Origin: Acidisarcina polymorpha
GTDB taxonomy: Bacteria; Acidobacteriota; Terriglobia; Terriglobales; Acidobacteriaceae
Direction of reading: 5' to 3'
Length of the DNA stretch: 64,000 nt
Assembly (NCBI RefSeq): GCF_003330725.1
Contig: NZ_CP030840.1
Span: 5,704,001 to 5,768,000 of the forward strand
Shown here in pieces: positions 15,304 to 25,279 of the stretch. A program made the translations under genes and the position numbers. The notes under the pieces are model-generated. The model worked only from the letters and a program-made list of their open reading frames with translations, did not search any database and was not told where the DNA came from. Position 1 is the first letter of the stretch; the number at the start of each line of letters is the position of its first letter.

Positions 15304-17094
15304 TCAAGTTGATCTTTGTATGAAGGTAAAGCGGACCTTTCGAGTGCCGCTTTTGTCGAACCTCGCTACTATGTTTTGTCCGTCGAGATCTAGTACTTCT
15401 CCGTTTCCGAAACGGCGATGTCGAATCCGGTCACCCTTCGCAAGCCCGACGGGAGTGGTGCTTGGTAGAGTTTCGGGGGCGGTGGTAAGGATAGTGCCGT
15501 GAATGGTTTCAATGCGAGTGACTTGATCTGGTCTGTCGGCATGCTTAGGTGAAGCGCCCCGAGTAGCGAGGGCAATGCAGTTATCGCAGTTGCCGCACGG
15601 CTTACCTTCGTCCTCACCAAAGTATTTTCTTAGCAGTTGCTTCCTACATTGCGGCGACTCTGCATAATGCATCATTTCTGCTAGCCGGCCGAGGTCTGTT
15701 TGGCTTCGGCTCTCATAGGCGACTACGAGCTGCTCTAGCTGCGCATCTATCTCCTGCTTAGGAAGGGCGCCGGATTCTTCTCCCAGAGACTCTCGTCCTT
15801 GATCGAGAGTGGCCCTGTTGCCGCCGCGAGCGTAGCCGCGAGTGCCTCGAATGATCAAGCCTGCTTCGCGCAGCATGTGCAGGATGACCTGGGTCCTTCT
15901 TCGGGAGAGAGAAGATCGGGCTGCGAGTTCGGCAACCGATGCTGGAGTGGAAAGCTCCGCGTAGAGTCGACGGACCTCATCCAAGCGAGGATAACGGCCA
16001 AGGAGGAAAAAGCGCTGGATACGCTTATCCTCCAGGCGATAAAGCAATACCGCCCGTGCCGGCTTACCGTCTCGTCCTGCACGACCTGCTTCCTGATAAT
16101 ACGTTTCGAGGGAATCTGGAAATTCGTAATGGTAGACAAAGCGGATGTCCGGCTTGTCGATACCCATGCCAAAAGCTTTGGTGGCTATGAGGACTTTGTA
16201 GTCACCGTGCATGAACTTGGTTTGCATCTTTTCGCGGTCTTTTACTTTGAGCCTGCCATGGTAGCGTCCGACAGAGACTCCACTGGCCTTGAGCCACTCA
16301 TAGATCTCGACGGCGCTGCGCACACTTGCGGTGTAGATGATGCCGCTACCCTGTTCTTTGGCAATCATCTCAGTAAGCCGCTTTTGCTTGGCGACGGTGT
16401 TCACCGTATGGTGCACGGAGAGCAAAAGATTTTCGCGTTCGACGCCGGTGTTGACGACGACCGCATCCTGAGCGTCGAGCTGCGTGAGGATGTCGGCCAC
16501 GACGGCTTCGCTGGCAGTCGCGGTGAGCGCCAGAACGGGAGGATCGCCGAGCGCCTTCCTTGCGTCTCTCAGGCTCAAATAGGCTGGGCGGAAGTCGTGC
16601 CCCCACTGAGATATACAGTGGGCCTCGTCAACGGCCATCAGGCTCACTCCCGAAGCGGCGAGCATTTCAAGAAAGTCGGGTTTCTCAAGGCGCTCCGGAG
16701 TTACATAGAGTAGCTGGGGAATGCCGGCCTGTATGGATTCCTGTACCTCAGTCGCTTCACTCGTGTTCAGCGTGGAATCAAGTTTTTCTACGGCGATGTG
16801 GGCATCTTCCGCTTTTTCCTGTTGGTCGCGCATCAAGGCAATCAATGGCGAGACCACGACTACTGGCCTGGGCAAGAAAAGAGCAGGCAACTGATAGCAC
16901 AGGGACTTTCCTGACCCCGTCGGCATCAATGCCAATGCATTGCGGCCGGCGAAGACGGCTTCAAGCACCTCGCGTTGTCCCGGTCTGAAGTGCTTAATTC
17001 CAAACCGCTCCTTCGCTTCCGCGTGTAGACCGCTCCACGGGACTGCTCGCACCTGGATCGCGTGGTGACGCGCGACCTTCTTCTTTGTAGCCAT
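15304..17094 (-). CDS. recQ: RecQ-family DNA helicase with PcrA/UvrD-like C-terminal module
   Basis: 596 residues from the ATG at 17094 (GAGGA upstream; a start 11 codons earlier is weaker). It is an SF2 3'-5' DNA helicase for recombination and fork repair. Seen: the RecQ motif 0 region FRPGQREVLEAV, Walker A PTGSGKS (58-64), VDEAHCISQWGHDFR, GFGMGIDKPD-type motif V (KAFGMGIDKPD), and YQEAGRAGRDG. The RQC zinc cysteines follow (C..KPCGNCDNC). Instead of the usual HRDC domain, residues 549-596 read GLAKGDRIRHRRFGNGEV...ARFDKSGTRKVRF, closely resembling the Tudor-like tail of PcrA/UvrD helicases that contacts RNA polymerase. Confidence 0.93.
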   Translation of the reverse strand: MATKKKVARHHAIQVRAVPWSGLHAEAKERFGIKHFRPGQREVLEAVFAGRNALALMPTGSGKSLCYQLPALFLPRPVVVVSPLIALMRDQQEKAEDAHIAVEKLDSTLNTSEATEVQESIQAGIPQLLYVTPERLEKPDFLEMLAASGVSLMAVDEAHCISQWGHDFRPAYLSLRDARKALGDPPVLALTATASEAVVADILTQLDAQDAVVVNTGVERENLLLSVHHTVNTVAKQKRLTEMIAKEQGSGIIYTASVRSAVEIYEWLKASGVSVGRYHGRLKVKDREKMQTKFMHGDYKVLIATKAFGMGIDKPDIRFVYHYEFPDSLETYYQEAGRAGRDGKPARAVLLYRLEDKRIQRFFLLGRYPRLDEVRRLYAELSTPASVAELAARSSLSRRRTQVILHMLREAGLIIRGTRGYARGGNRATLDQGRESLGEESGALPKQEIDAQLEQLVVAYESRSQTDLGRLAEMMHYAESPQCRKQLLRKYFGEDEGKPCGNCDNCIALATRGASPKHADRPDQVTRIETIHGTILTTAPETLPSTTPVGLAKGDRIRHRRFGNGEVLDLDGQNIVARFDKSGTRKVRFTFIQRST

Positions 17095-17204
17095 TCGATC
17101 CTCAGGAGTTTTGGATGCGACGTACAAGCGCCAAGGGCAGTGACTTTTCGAGTGGAGCTACTTCCAAAGCAACAAGAAAAGCTCTCACAGCTGTGTCATG
17201 AAAG

Positions 17205-18239
17205 TCATCGCCCTGATGCGATTCGACCACGCTCGTTGAACTCATAGCTTGCTGCTTCTCCAAGCCCGGTCAAGGGCTGGATCTCCTGCTGACGGACGGA
17301 GTACCCGGGTGCCGGAGAATCACTTATCCCGTTCACCGGAGCGGGCAGCAGCGACGCATTGATCCTGCTCAGTAGCCATGCTGTGCTGGCCGGGGCCAAC
17401 GGTGCCAGCTTTGATGCAAGCACCGCCTGCGGAGTAATGATTAATTCTGTTCTTCCGCTTACGGTAGCGTGAATGACTGCGCGGGCCGCGCGGCGTGCGC
17501 TAGTTGACACTCCAGGTAGACTTGCCCCCAAACTAAACCACCGGTATTCGTGCTGGCGATTGCCGGTAAATTCTGCGTGGAGGTGCGAACCCGTGCGCAT
17601 GAGGCCTGGACAGACGGTCGTGACCCGGATGCCTTTCGTTCGCAACTCTGCAGTCAGACCCTGGGAAAAACCAACGAGAGCGAATTTGCTGGCTGTGTAG
17701 GGAAGCAGGTGGGGAATGGCAATCTTTCCGCCAATCGACGCGATGTTAACGATGCTGCCGCTGCCACGCTCCAGCATTTGAGGAAGCACTGCAAGAGTAG
17801 TGTGCAGAGCGCAGTAGTAATTGCTCTCAATGGCATCCTTGTACGCGCTCAAAGGCTGATTTTCGACGGGTCCGGCAGCGATTTTGCCGGCGTTGTTCAC
17901 GAGCACGTCTATGCGGCCAAATCGTTCAGTCACGAGCGCAATCATGGACTTGCTTTGTTCGGGATCGGTGAGGTCACAGGGAATCGTGGCAACATCGCTT
18001 TCGTCTGCCACAATGCCCATATTCAGAAGGCTTTTGCGCGCCCTGTCGAGCTCTGCGGGATCGCGGGCGGTCAACACTACCCGGGCTCCGGCACGAGCGA
18101 ACTCCGCCGCCAGTGCCAGTCCGAAACCGCGCGATCCACCGGTAATCACCGCTACTTTACCGGCAAGACGTGCAGATGATCGACGGTGTTTTGCAGTGGC
18201 AATCAGGGCTGCAGTCACAGCCCCGGCAGCCATGAGCAT
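17205..18239 (-). CDS. Short-chain dehydrogenase/reductase, membrane-anchored
   Basis: 344 residues from the ATG at 18239; a TTG ten codons upstream is also possible. An N-terminal hydrophobic stretch (AAGAVTAALIATA, residues 4-16) may anchor the protein. The classical SDR core follows: cofactor loop TGGSRGFGLA (residues 33-42), NNAG, the catalytic serine in NIASIGG and YTASK with Tyr and Lys. PCDLTD suggests control of the adenine pocket. A C-terminal extension of about 90 residues with a second hydrophobic region (SKLAPLAPASTAWLLSR) is seen in membrane-associated SDRs of the DltE/ketoacyl-reductase-like group. The substrate is unknown. Confidence 0.85.
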   Translation of the reverse strand: MLMAAGAVTAALIATAKHRRSSARLAGKVAVITGGSRGFGLALAAEFARAGARVVLTARDPAELDRARKSLLNMGIVADESDVATIPCDLTDPEQSKSMIALVTERFGRIDVLVNNAGKIAAGPVENQPLSAYKDAIESNYYCALHTTLAVLPQMLERGSGSIVNIASIGGKIAIPHLLPYTASKFALVGFSQGLTAELRTKGIRVTTVCPGLMRTGSHLHAEFTGNRQHEYRWFSLGASLPGVSTSARRAARAVIHATVSGRTELIITPQAVLASKLAPLAPASTAWLLSRINASLLPAPVNGISDSPAPGYSVRQQEIQPLTGLGEAASYEFNERGRIASGR

Positions 18240-18371
18240 GGTTGTTCGTTTCAAAGTACAACACCCCAATCTTCACAGATTTCGCGGTAGCTGTAGATGG
18301 TGTAGATACAGAATCAAATGGAAACGACTACGTGGAGGGTGTGAGCCGCTCCACGAGCCCCTTCTTTCCTT

Positions 18372-19556
18372 CTACGCAGCGAGTCTCCACGGATCGATGA
18401 CCACCTTCACGCACTGCTCTGCTTTATCACGGAAGGTCTTGTAGGCTGCGGGAACTTCCTCGATCCCCACCCTATGAGTAATCAGGAAGCTGGGATCGAT
18501 CTGGCCTTGTTCGACGCGATCCAGCAGCGGACGCAGATAGCGCTGCATGTGGGTCTGCCCCATCTTCATGATGATGCCTTTTCCGAACGCGGCGCCAAAG
18601 TTGACCTTGTCGAGAACGCCCCCATATACGCCGGGGATCGAGACCGTACCGCCCTTTCTCACCGCCTGAATGACCTCACGAAGAGCAGTGGGACGATCGG
18701 TCTCCATCATCAAAGCCTGCTTGACCTTGTCATAAACTCCGGTTGTTTCCCCGTGCGCTTCCATACCGACCGCATCGATGCAAGAGTCCGGTCCGTTGCC
18801 GCCGGTGAGATCCTTGAGCGCCTCGATTACGTTAAGGTCTGGCTCCGAATAGTCCAGAGCGAACGCCCCACACGCTTCTGCGAGCTTCAGCCGTTCTGGA
18901 AAGCGATCGATGGAGATGACCTTTCCGGCGCCCAGCATGTAAGCGCTGGCTGCAGCGAACAGTCCCACTGGACCTGCACCCCAGACGGCGACTGTATCCC
19001 CAGGTTGGATGTTGGCGTTCTCAGCCGCCATATACCCGGTTGGATAAATGTCAGAGAGAAACAAGATTTTCTCATCGGGCAGATCATTTTCAATTTTGAT
19101 CGGACCTACATCCGCGAAAGGCACGCGAGCGAACTGCGCCTGTCCGCCGGCATAACCGCCCATCATGTGGGAATAGCCGTAGAGCGCCGATCCGCTATAC
19201 CCATAAGCCGCTTCGGCAATGTGGGCGTTGGGATTGGAGTTATCACATGCGGAATACAGGTGGCTTTTGCAGAAAAAACAGTTGCCGCAAGCGATCGTGA
19301 AAGGGACCACGACACGATCTCCGCGCTTCAGTTTCTTCACGCCAGAGCCGACTTCTTCGACAACACCCATGAACTCGTGTCCCAGGATATCGCCCGACTC
19401 CATGGTCGGAATGTAGCCGTCGTATAAATGCAGGTCTGATCCGCAGATGGCAGTGCGGGTGATTCGAATGATAGCGTCACTCGGGTTCAGAATTGCAGGG
19501 TCAGGCACAGTGTGTACCTCGATGCTTTGCTTACCCATCCAACAAACTGCTCTCAT
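18372..19556 (-). CDS. Zinc-dependent alcohol dehydrogenase (formaldehyde-dehydrogenase-like)
   Basis: 394 residues of the zinc-containing medium-chain dehydrogenase family. Catalytic zinc ligands are in [12 protein letters not shown] and GHEFMG; the structural zinc lobe is [15 protein letters not shown]; the Rossmann motif is [11 protein letters not shown]. The long insertion around [13 protein letters not shown] and the late [17 protein letters not shown] region are typical of glutathione-independent formaldehyde dehydrogenase/threonine-dehydrogenase-like proteins. An excellent AAAGGAGAG lies 4-6 nt before the ATG. It is 89 bp downstream of, and co-directional with, the SRPBCC gene, and the pair may act together in detoxification. 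The actual alcohol or aldehyde is not known. Confidence 0.9.
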   Translation of the reverse strand: MRAVCWMGKQSIEVHTVPDPAILNPSDAIIRITRTAICGSDLHLYDGYIPTMESGDILGHEFMGVVEEVGSGVKKLKRGDRVVVPFTIACGNCFFCKSHLYSACDNSNPNAHIAEAAYGYSGSALYGYSHMMGGYAGGQAQFARVPFADVGPIKIENDLPDEKILFLSDIYPTGYMAAENANIQPGDTVAVWGAGPVGLFAAASAYMLGAGKVISIDRFPERLKLAEACGAFALDYSEPDLNVIEALKDLTGGNGPDSCIDAVGMEAHGETTGVYDKVKQALMMETDRPTALREVIQAVRKGGTVSIPGVYGGVLDKVNFGAAFGKGIIMKMGQTHMQRYLRPLLDRVEQGQIDPSFLITHRVGIEEVPAAYKTFRDKAEQCVKVVIDPWRLAA

Positions 19557-19645
19557 GATCTCTCCTTTGGTGAACGCACCGATGTGCGGTGCGCGGGGTT
19601 GGGCGCTCGGATGTGAAATCTCGAAGTCTCTCGCGGGTCGATGGC

Positions 19646-20317
19646 TTAGGCAATGGAGCGTGTACCCGGGGGAGTTGGATTGGTTTCTCCATAAAGCGCT
19701 TCTTTGGTTGATCCGGTCAGGCCGCGCGGCCCATGTGGCTGACCCTGGATCGTAGCAATCTCTCCGGTCTCAGCGAGCTGCTTGAAGTGCCGCAGGTTCT
19801 CAATCACCATCTGCCGAGGGCTGCGGCCGAAGACCCCTGCTGCCGCATTCGTCACACCCGAGATTTTAAATTCCTGCACCAGGCGTACGATCGTCCCACG
19901 TCCGGCGGGATGCGCCGTAAAGGTCACTTCTCCGGTCTGTTCGATGTCGCCGCCGATCGAGCGCCAGACGAGCTTGCTTCCAGGGATGTCTTCAAGGATT
20001 GCGGAATCCCATTCCACGGTCACGTTCATTGGCATCTTAAGGACCCAATGTGAGGTTAACGGACCGGTTGCAGTGACGGATTGGACCCGCTCCTGCCAGT
20101 AGGGCGCGGTCTCCGGATTGCGCCACAACGTATATAGGGAGTCGGCGTCACGGTCGATGGTGACAGTCGAATGGGCCCGCACCACTCCGGAATCGTCGTC
20201 ATTGGCACCATGATATTTACCGGTGAGTTGGGTGCCGGGCGGGGTAACCCACGATAGCGGCCCGGTGGTCGGCGTTGGCCGCAGCGGCGTCTCTTTGAAA
20301 TCGATCACTTCACTCAT
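19646..20317 (-). CDS. SRPBCC-family (polyketide cyclase/dehydrase-like) protein
   Basis: 223 residues from the ATG at 20317, with GAGGAG upstream on the minus strand; a start 6 codons upstream overlaps that site. The central part, from [20 protein letters not shown] to FKQLAETGE, has the features of the START/Bet v1-like SRPBCC fold: a first beta strand, PxxxxYxxWRNPE, WxxxxxGG, and the final long helix [16 protein letters not shown]. Relatives act as small-molecule binding or cyclase-like proteins, often annotated only as cyclase/dehydrase. The N-terminal 50 residues are Pro/Thr-rich and variable. It is the first gene of a pair with the zinc alcohol dehydrogenase. Confidence 0.8.
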   Translation of the reverse strand: MSEVIDFKETPLRPTPTTGPLSWVTPPGTQLTGKYHGANDDDSGVVRAHSTVTIDRDADSLYTLWRNPETAPYWQERVQSVTATGPLTSHWVLKMPMNVTVEWDSAILEDIPGSKLVWRSIGGDIEQTGEVTFTAHPAGRGTIVRLVQEFKISGVTNAAAGVFGRSPRQMVIENLRHFKQLAETGEIATIQGQPHGPRGLTGSTKEALYGETNPTPPGTRSIA

Positions 20318-20704
20318 AAGCTTCTCCTCAGTCAAGGGTGTTCAATTACCACTTTCCCAGAACGCAGTGTTCTTCTCCAAGTCAAGAAGTAGATCTTTAT
20401 TTAGCCACATGCGTTGGTTAGGGAGCGGGTTTCATTACGCTCTCTATTGTTGAGATGCGAAAGCAAGAAGCGTGCGCAAACCCGGCGCAATTTGACTTCG
20501 ATCAGACTGCGGCTTCGATGGCGCTGTTTACGATTCGGCAGAACGGGTAAGCCCCGGGTTAGAATGCCAGTGTGTTGTATCTCAAGCCGGTTTCTGCATT
20601 CCAACACGAAAACCGCTGAACGACCGAAGAACCTGTCGGTGCACGAGAACTATTCTCTGAGTAAGAGGTTGACTGTACGCCGTCGACAGAGTTGATTGAA
20701 GACC
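20318..20704. other. Intergenic region between divergent SRPBCC and hybrid kinase genes
   Basis: 387 bases without a convincing gene. A possible 93-codon plus-strand frame (20414-20695) is dominated by Arg, Leu and Ser and has no ribosome site or recognisable motif, so I leave it out. The region should hold two divergent promoters; I see no consensus -35/-10 pair with correct spacing and no strong hairpin. Confidence 0.5.
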
Positions 20705-23700
20705 ATGTCAGAAGCAGACGACGAACCGGGTGTCAGGGATCAGGAAGCCGATGAAGTCAGCGGCGCTCTGATTGAGGCGGATGACCATCTGCCGGAGAAT
20801 GAGGATATGTGTCCTACTGTCGGGATTGGCGCCTCCGCGGGAGGACTGGATGCCTTTACGCAGATGTTGGAACATCTTCCTTCTGATACCGGGATGGCTT
20901 ATATCCTGGTCCAGCATCTCGACCCGAGTCACGAAAGTATGCTGGTCGAACTCTTGGCGAGCCACACTCCCATGCCAGTGAGTCAGGCGGCCCAAGGCAC
21001 GCGGGTCGAGCCCAATCACGTCTACATCATTCCCCCAAACAGCCGGATGGCCGTACGTAAGGGAACCTTGGAGTTGACCCCGCGGGCAGAAGACCGGACA
21101 CAGAATATGCCTATTGACTTCTTCCTCTCGTCGCTGGCGGCGGATCAAAGAAGCCGCGCCATCGGGGTCATTCTTTCCGGCGCTGCTTCCGACGGGACCC
21201 TGGGGTTAGAGGCAATCAAAGCAGTGGGCGGAATCACGTTTGCCCAGGACGAGTCCGCAAGATTTTCGAGCATGCCCCGCAGCGCTGTGACCGCTGCAGT
21301 GGTCGACTTTGTGCTGCCCCCGGATGCCATCGCCCGGGAGCTAGCCGGCATCACCGATCACTCCTATTTCGGCTTGGGAAAGAAGGTGCCCTCGCTTGAT
21401 GATGGGCCCGCGCTGGAAGAGATTCTTGCGATGCTGCAGACGCGTAGCGGAGTGAACTTCACCCACTATAAGAAACCGACAATCGGCCGCAGGTTGTCCC
21501 GGAGAATGGCGCTGAACCATATCGAGAGCCCGCAGGCGTATGTTGGATTGCTGGGAAAAAATCCCGCTGAGCTCGATGCTCTTTTCGACGATTTGCTGAT
21601 CACCGTGACGGAGTTCTTTCGCGATCCTGAGACCTTCTCGATTTTGGCCGAAAAGGCGTTTCCGGCAATGCTCGAGAAGCGCAAACCAGATGAACCGATT
21701 CGAGTTTGGGTTTCCGGATGTTCGACGGGGAAAGAAGTCTACTCTCTGGCCATTTGCCTGATTGAATACCTGGAGAAAACCAATCAGTCCTACCCGATTC
21801 AAATCTTCGGAACGGATGTGAGCGAGAAGTCGATTCAGATCGCTCGATGGGGCAAGTATCCGGAGAGTATCGCGGCCTCGATCTCTCCCTCCCGGCTGAA
21901 AAAGTTCTTTGTCAAGGTTGAAGATGGGTACCAGATAACCCGGGCTGTGCGAGAGCTATGTGTCTTTTCCCGCCAAGACATCACCAAGGATCCACCATTG
22001 GCGAAGATGGACCTCATCAGCTGCCGCAACCTTCTCATCTATCTGGGACAAGTGCTGCAGCGGCGGGTTCTCTCCATTTTCATTTACGCGCTGCAGCCGA
22101 CAGGGTGCCTTCTGCTAGGAAATTCAGAAAGCTTAGGACCTTTGGCCGATTACTTTCTCGTCATCGACGCGAAGCACAAGATTTACAGGCGTAATCTGGC
22201 GCTCACTCGTCCGCAGTTCGAGGTGCCGGCGCGCGGTGCGGCTCCGCAGACTTCCAGCGAACCCGGGACTTTCCCCCGGGCAGACGATGCGACAATCCTC
22301 GACCGGCGCGCGGACAGAATGTTGCTGGATGAATATGCGCCTAGCGGATTTCTCATCGATGAACTCTTTCATTTCGTCAAATTTCGCGGGGACGTAGGGC
22401 CATATCTATCGCCGCCGCCTGGCGATCCGGAACTCGACGTCTTTCGGCTGGTGCGGGAGGATATTGCGGTTTCTCTCCGGTCGGCGATCGAAGAGGCCAG
22501 ACTCTCAGATACAAGCGCCCGACGGGACAACATTCAGATTCGTAGGAACGACGGCTTTCAGGAGGTCAATCTGATCGTCAGGCCACTGTCTGACCCTCTC
22601 GGTCCAAGACACTTTCTCGTCTTGTTTGAAGAGCAGTCGCATCGGCATCGATCGGCCGTGCCGTTCGATGCGGGGCGGGTTCCCGTGGAGCCTGAGGAGC
22701 AGCATCAGAACCTGCTGCGCGAACTGTCCGCTACCCGGGCCTATATGCAGCGGCTTGTCGAGGAGTTGAGGAGCGCCAACGAAGAGGCGCAGTCCAGTAA
22801 CGAGGAGCTGCAAAGCACGAATGAAGAATTGCAAACGGCGAAGGAGGAACTGCAGTCCTCGAATGAAGAATTGACAACCACGAACGAGGAGATGCAGAGC
22901 CGTAACCGCGAGCTGGCCCAGCTGAATAACGATCTAGTCAATCTACTGAGCAGCATGCAGATGCCAATTGTGATGCTGGATAGTGATCTTCGAATCCGGC
23001 GGTTTACTCCAAATGCTGAGCAAGTCCTGAACCTCATTCCGACAGATGTCGGACGTCCGATCTCGGACCTGAAGCCTCGTATTAACGTCCCCGATATAGG
23101 CGAGCTGCTGGAACATGTGATTGAGTCGCTCCAGCCTGTGGAGCGCGAAGTCCAGCATGAGGACGGTCGCTGGTACTCGATGCGCATTCAGCCCTACAAG
23201 ACCGCAGACAATCGGATCGAAGGGGCGGTCCTGCAATTGCTGGACATTCATCAGCTGAAGCTGGCAATGGAAGAAGTGAAGCAAGCCCGCGATTATGCGA
23301 ACGCTATCATCGAGACGGTACGTGAGCCGCTGCTCGTCCTCGATGAGAAGCTTTGTGTTCAGACCGCCAACCACGCTTTCTTCGAAGTTTTTGACACCAC
23401 CGCAGAGGAGACCTTAAAGAAGTCGATCTATACCTTGGACCATGGCCAGTGGGGGCTTCCGAGAGTGGCGCAGATGTTCCAGAGTCTTTTACTCGACGGG
23501 AATACGTTGCTTCAGGATGTCGAACTGGAACACGAATTCATGCGAATCGGCTGGCGAACATTTCAGTTGAACGCCCGGTATTTGTATCGTAGCCGGGAGA
23601 CCGGGTTCATCCTGCTAGCCATTGAGGACATCAGCGACCGCAAACGTGCGGCGGAAGCCAAGTACCGGCGTCTGTTTGAGGCTGCCAAGGACGGCATCGT

Positions 23701-25159
23701 CATCATCAATGCGGACAATGGCGAAATCACCGATGTGAATCCGTATTTACTCGAACTGCTCAGTGTGGAGCGTGGCGCTCTTATTGGGAAGACAATCTGG
23801 AATGCAGAAGCGCTTCAAGATCTCCACATCGGCTGGGAGGCCCTCGAGCGGCTGCAAACGGAGAAGCTCGTCCGCTACCCGGAGGTACATCTAATGACGC
23901 GCGGAGACCGGGACCTGGTCGTTGAAGTGGTGTCGAATGTGTATGAGGAAGGGCAGCGACGAGCTGCTCAGTTCAACATACGCGACATCACCGAGCGTAA
24001 ACAGTTTGATCAGCAGTTCCAGCAGACAGCTCGGCTGGAAAGCCTGGGCATTCTGGCGGGTGGAATCGCTCACGACTTTAATAACCTGCTCGCGGGGATA
24101 TTGGGCAACGCCGGCCTGGCGCTCGGCGAAGCGCCTCCAGGAACACCGTACCAGCGCGCCCTGAAAGACGTCGTCTACGCCAGCCAGCGCGCCGCCGATC
24201 TTACGCGACAGATGCTGGCCTACGCTGGCAAGGGACGCATCAATGTTGGTCCGCTGGATTTCTCCGCACTGGTGCGAGATATCAGCAAGCTGGTGCAGAG
24301 TTCGATATCCAAATCAGTAGAACTTAAGCTGGAACTTCCCGAGCACCTTCCACCAGTCGAAGCGGATGCCGGGCAAATGCAACAAGTGGTCATGAACCTG
24401 GTGATCAATGGAGCGGAGGCGATTGGCGAAGGCAAACGCGGCCTGGTGAAAGTAAGTACCCAGCTGGTGGAACTCAATGCCGAGGACCTGCGTCTCAACT
24501 TCGCGTCGGCGGAGCTGAGTCCCGGCAAGTATGTTGTGCTGGAGGTTGTCGACAATGGCTCCGGCATGGACGAGGCCACCCGGGCCCGCATCTTCGATCC
24601 ATTCTTTACAACCAAATTTACAGGCCGCGGGTTGGGTTTGGCCGCCGTTCAGGGGATCATTCGCGGACATCGCGGAGGCATTCGGGTCTCGAGTTCACCG
24701 GGTAAGGGTACGCTCTTTCAGATCGTGTTGCCCGCGATAGCCGAGGCAATGCCAGCTCCAGCTCTGAAGCCCAAGTTTGATGACCTTCACGGAACCGGAT
24801 TAGTTTTAGTCATCGATGACGAACAGATTGTTCTCGAGACCACTCGGGTAATTTTGGAGCGTCACGGATACCGTGTGCTCACTGCCGGTGACGGAGAGAC
24901 GGGCGTAGCAATGGTTAGGGAGCATGCTGCTGAGCTTGGGCTTGTCATACTGGACCTCACCATGCCCATCATGGGAGGCGAAGAGGCGCTTGGGCACATC
25001 AAGACCATTGCTCCGGAGGTACCGGTAATTCTCTCGAGCGGCTACGATTCATCGCAAGCAGTAGGGCGGTTCGGCGAAAAGGCACTCGCCGGATTCCTGC
25101 ATAAGCCGTCGACGGTGACTAATCTGCTGGAAACAGTCAAACTGTCCCTTCGGAGTTAG
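20705..25159 (+). CDS. CheB-CheR-PAS hybrid histidine kinase/response regulator
   Basis: 1484 residues. In order: CheB methylesterase (about 38-220; GIGASAGG serine, QHLDP histidine, GAASDGTLGL aspartate); CheR methyltransferase (about 230-490; KKPTIGRRLSRRM, SAM motif VSGCSTGKEVYSLA, IFGTDVSE, FFRDPE); a linker; a coiled coil near 680-748 built of repeated SSNEELQ/TNEELQ units; three PAS-like regions (about 748-1098); HisKA with H1123 in AGGIAHDFNN; HATPase (NGAEAI, VDNGSGMD, GRGLGLAA); and a C-terminal receiver with D1417 in VILDLTMP. No receiver precedes CheB. No chemoreceptors or other che genes are nearby, so a role in general sensory signalling rather than motility is likely. The protein has no clear membrane segment. 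ATG 20705 is preferred to the TTG nine bases upstream. Confidence 0.93.
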   Translation: MSEADDEPGVRDQEADEVSGALIEADDHLPENEDMCPTVGIGASAGGLDAFTQMLEHLPSDTGMAYILVQHLDPSHESMLVELLASHTPMPVSQAAQGTRVEPNHVYIIPPNSRMAVRKGTLELTPRAEDRTQNMPIDFFLSSLAADQRSRAIGVILSGAASDGTLGLEAIKAVGGITFAQDESARFSSMPRSAVTAAVVDFVLPPDAIARELAGITDHSYFGLGKKVPSLDDGPALEEILAMLQTRSGVNFTHYKKPTIGRRLSRRMALNHIESPQAYVGLLGKNPAELDALFDDLLITVTEFFRDPETFSILAEKAFPAMLEKRKPDEPIRVWVSGCSTGKEVYSLAICLIEYLEKTNQSYPIQIFGTDVSEKSIQIARWGKYPESIAASISPSRLKKFFVKVEDGYQITRAVRELCVFSRQDITKDPPLAKMDLISCRNLLIYLGQVLQRRVLSIFIYALQPTGCLLLGNSESLGPLADYFLVIDAKHKIYRRNLALTRPQFEVPARGAAPQTSSEPGTFPRADDATILDRRADRMLLDEYAPSGFLIDELFHFVKFRGDVGPYLSPPPGDPELDVFRLVREDIAVSLRSAIEEARLSDTSARRDNIQIRRNDGFQEVNLIVRPLSDPLGPRHFLVLFEEQSHRHRSAVPFDAGRVPVEPEEQHQNLLRELSATRAYMQRLVEELRSANEEAQSSNEELQSTNEELQTAKEELQSSNEELTTTNEEMQSRNRELAQLNNDLVNLLSSMQMPIVMLDSDLRIRRFTPNAEQVLNLIPTDVGRPISDLKPRINVPDIGELLEHVIESLQPVEREVQHEDGRWYSMRIQPYKTADNRIEGAVLQLLDIHQLKLAMEEVKQARDYANAIIETVREPLLVLDEKLCVQTANHAFFEVFDTTAEETLKKSIYTLDHGQWGLPRVAQMFQSLLLDGNTLLQDVELEHEFMRIGWRTFQLNARYLYRSRETGFILLAIEDISDRKRAAEAKYRRLFEAAKDGIVIINADNGEITDVNPYLLELLSVERGALIGKTIWNAEALQDLHIGWEALERLQTEKLVRYPEVHLMTRGDRDLVVEVVSNVYEEGQRRAAQFNIRDITERKQFDQQFQQTARLESLGILAGGIAHDFNNLLAGILGNAGLALGEAPPGTPYQRALKDVVYASQRAADLTRQMLAYAGKGRINVGPLDFSALVRDISKLVQSSISKSVELKLELPEHLPPVEADAGQMQQVVMNLVINGAEAIGEGKRGLVKVSTQLVELNAEDLRLNFASAELSPGKYVVLEVVDNGSGMDEATRARIFDPFFTTKFTGRGLGLAAVQGIIRGHRGGIRVSSSPGKGTLFQIVLPAIAEAMPAPALKPKFDDLHGTGLVLVIDDEQIVLETTRVILERHGYRVLTAGDGETGVAMVREHAAELGLVILDLTMPIMGGEEALGHIKTIAPEVPVILSSGYDSSQAVGRFGEKALAGFLHKPSTVTNLLETVKLSLRS

Positions 25160-25279
25160 TTGTCCGCTGAGCAATTAGTCTTCTGTTTGTATAGGGAATT
25201 ATCCAGCGCCTGCTGGTTCATATGGGTGCCTGCGGTTTTTCGATTTCTCTGGATAGAAGATTGTCCTGCCAGAAAATGC

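Noticed and set aside
15799-16713. 304-codon plus-strand frame antisense to recQ
   Set aside because: It lies entirely over strongly conserved helicase motifs on the other strand and shows no domain of its own; long antisense frames are expected at this base composition.
18474-19427. 317-codon plus-strand frame antisense to the zinc alcohol dehydrogenase
   Set aside because: The opposite strand has all zinc and NAD motifs; the frame has no ribosome site or recognisable fold.
20414-20695. 93-codon plus-strand frame before the hybrid kinase
   Set aside because: Very Arg/Leu/Ser-rich and without a start signal; typical of non-coding DNA.
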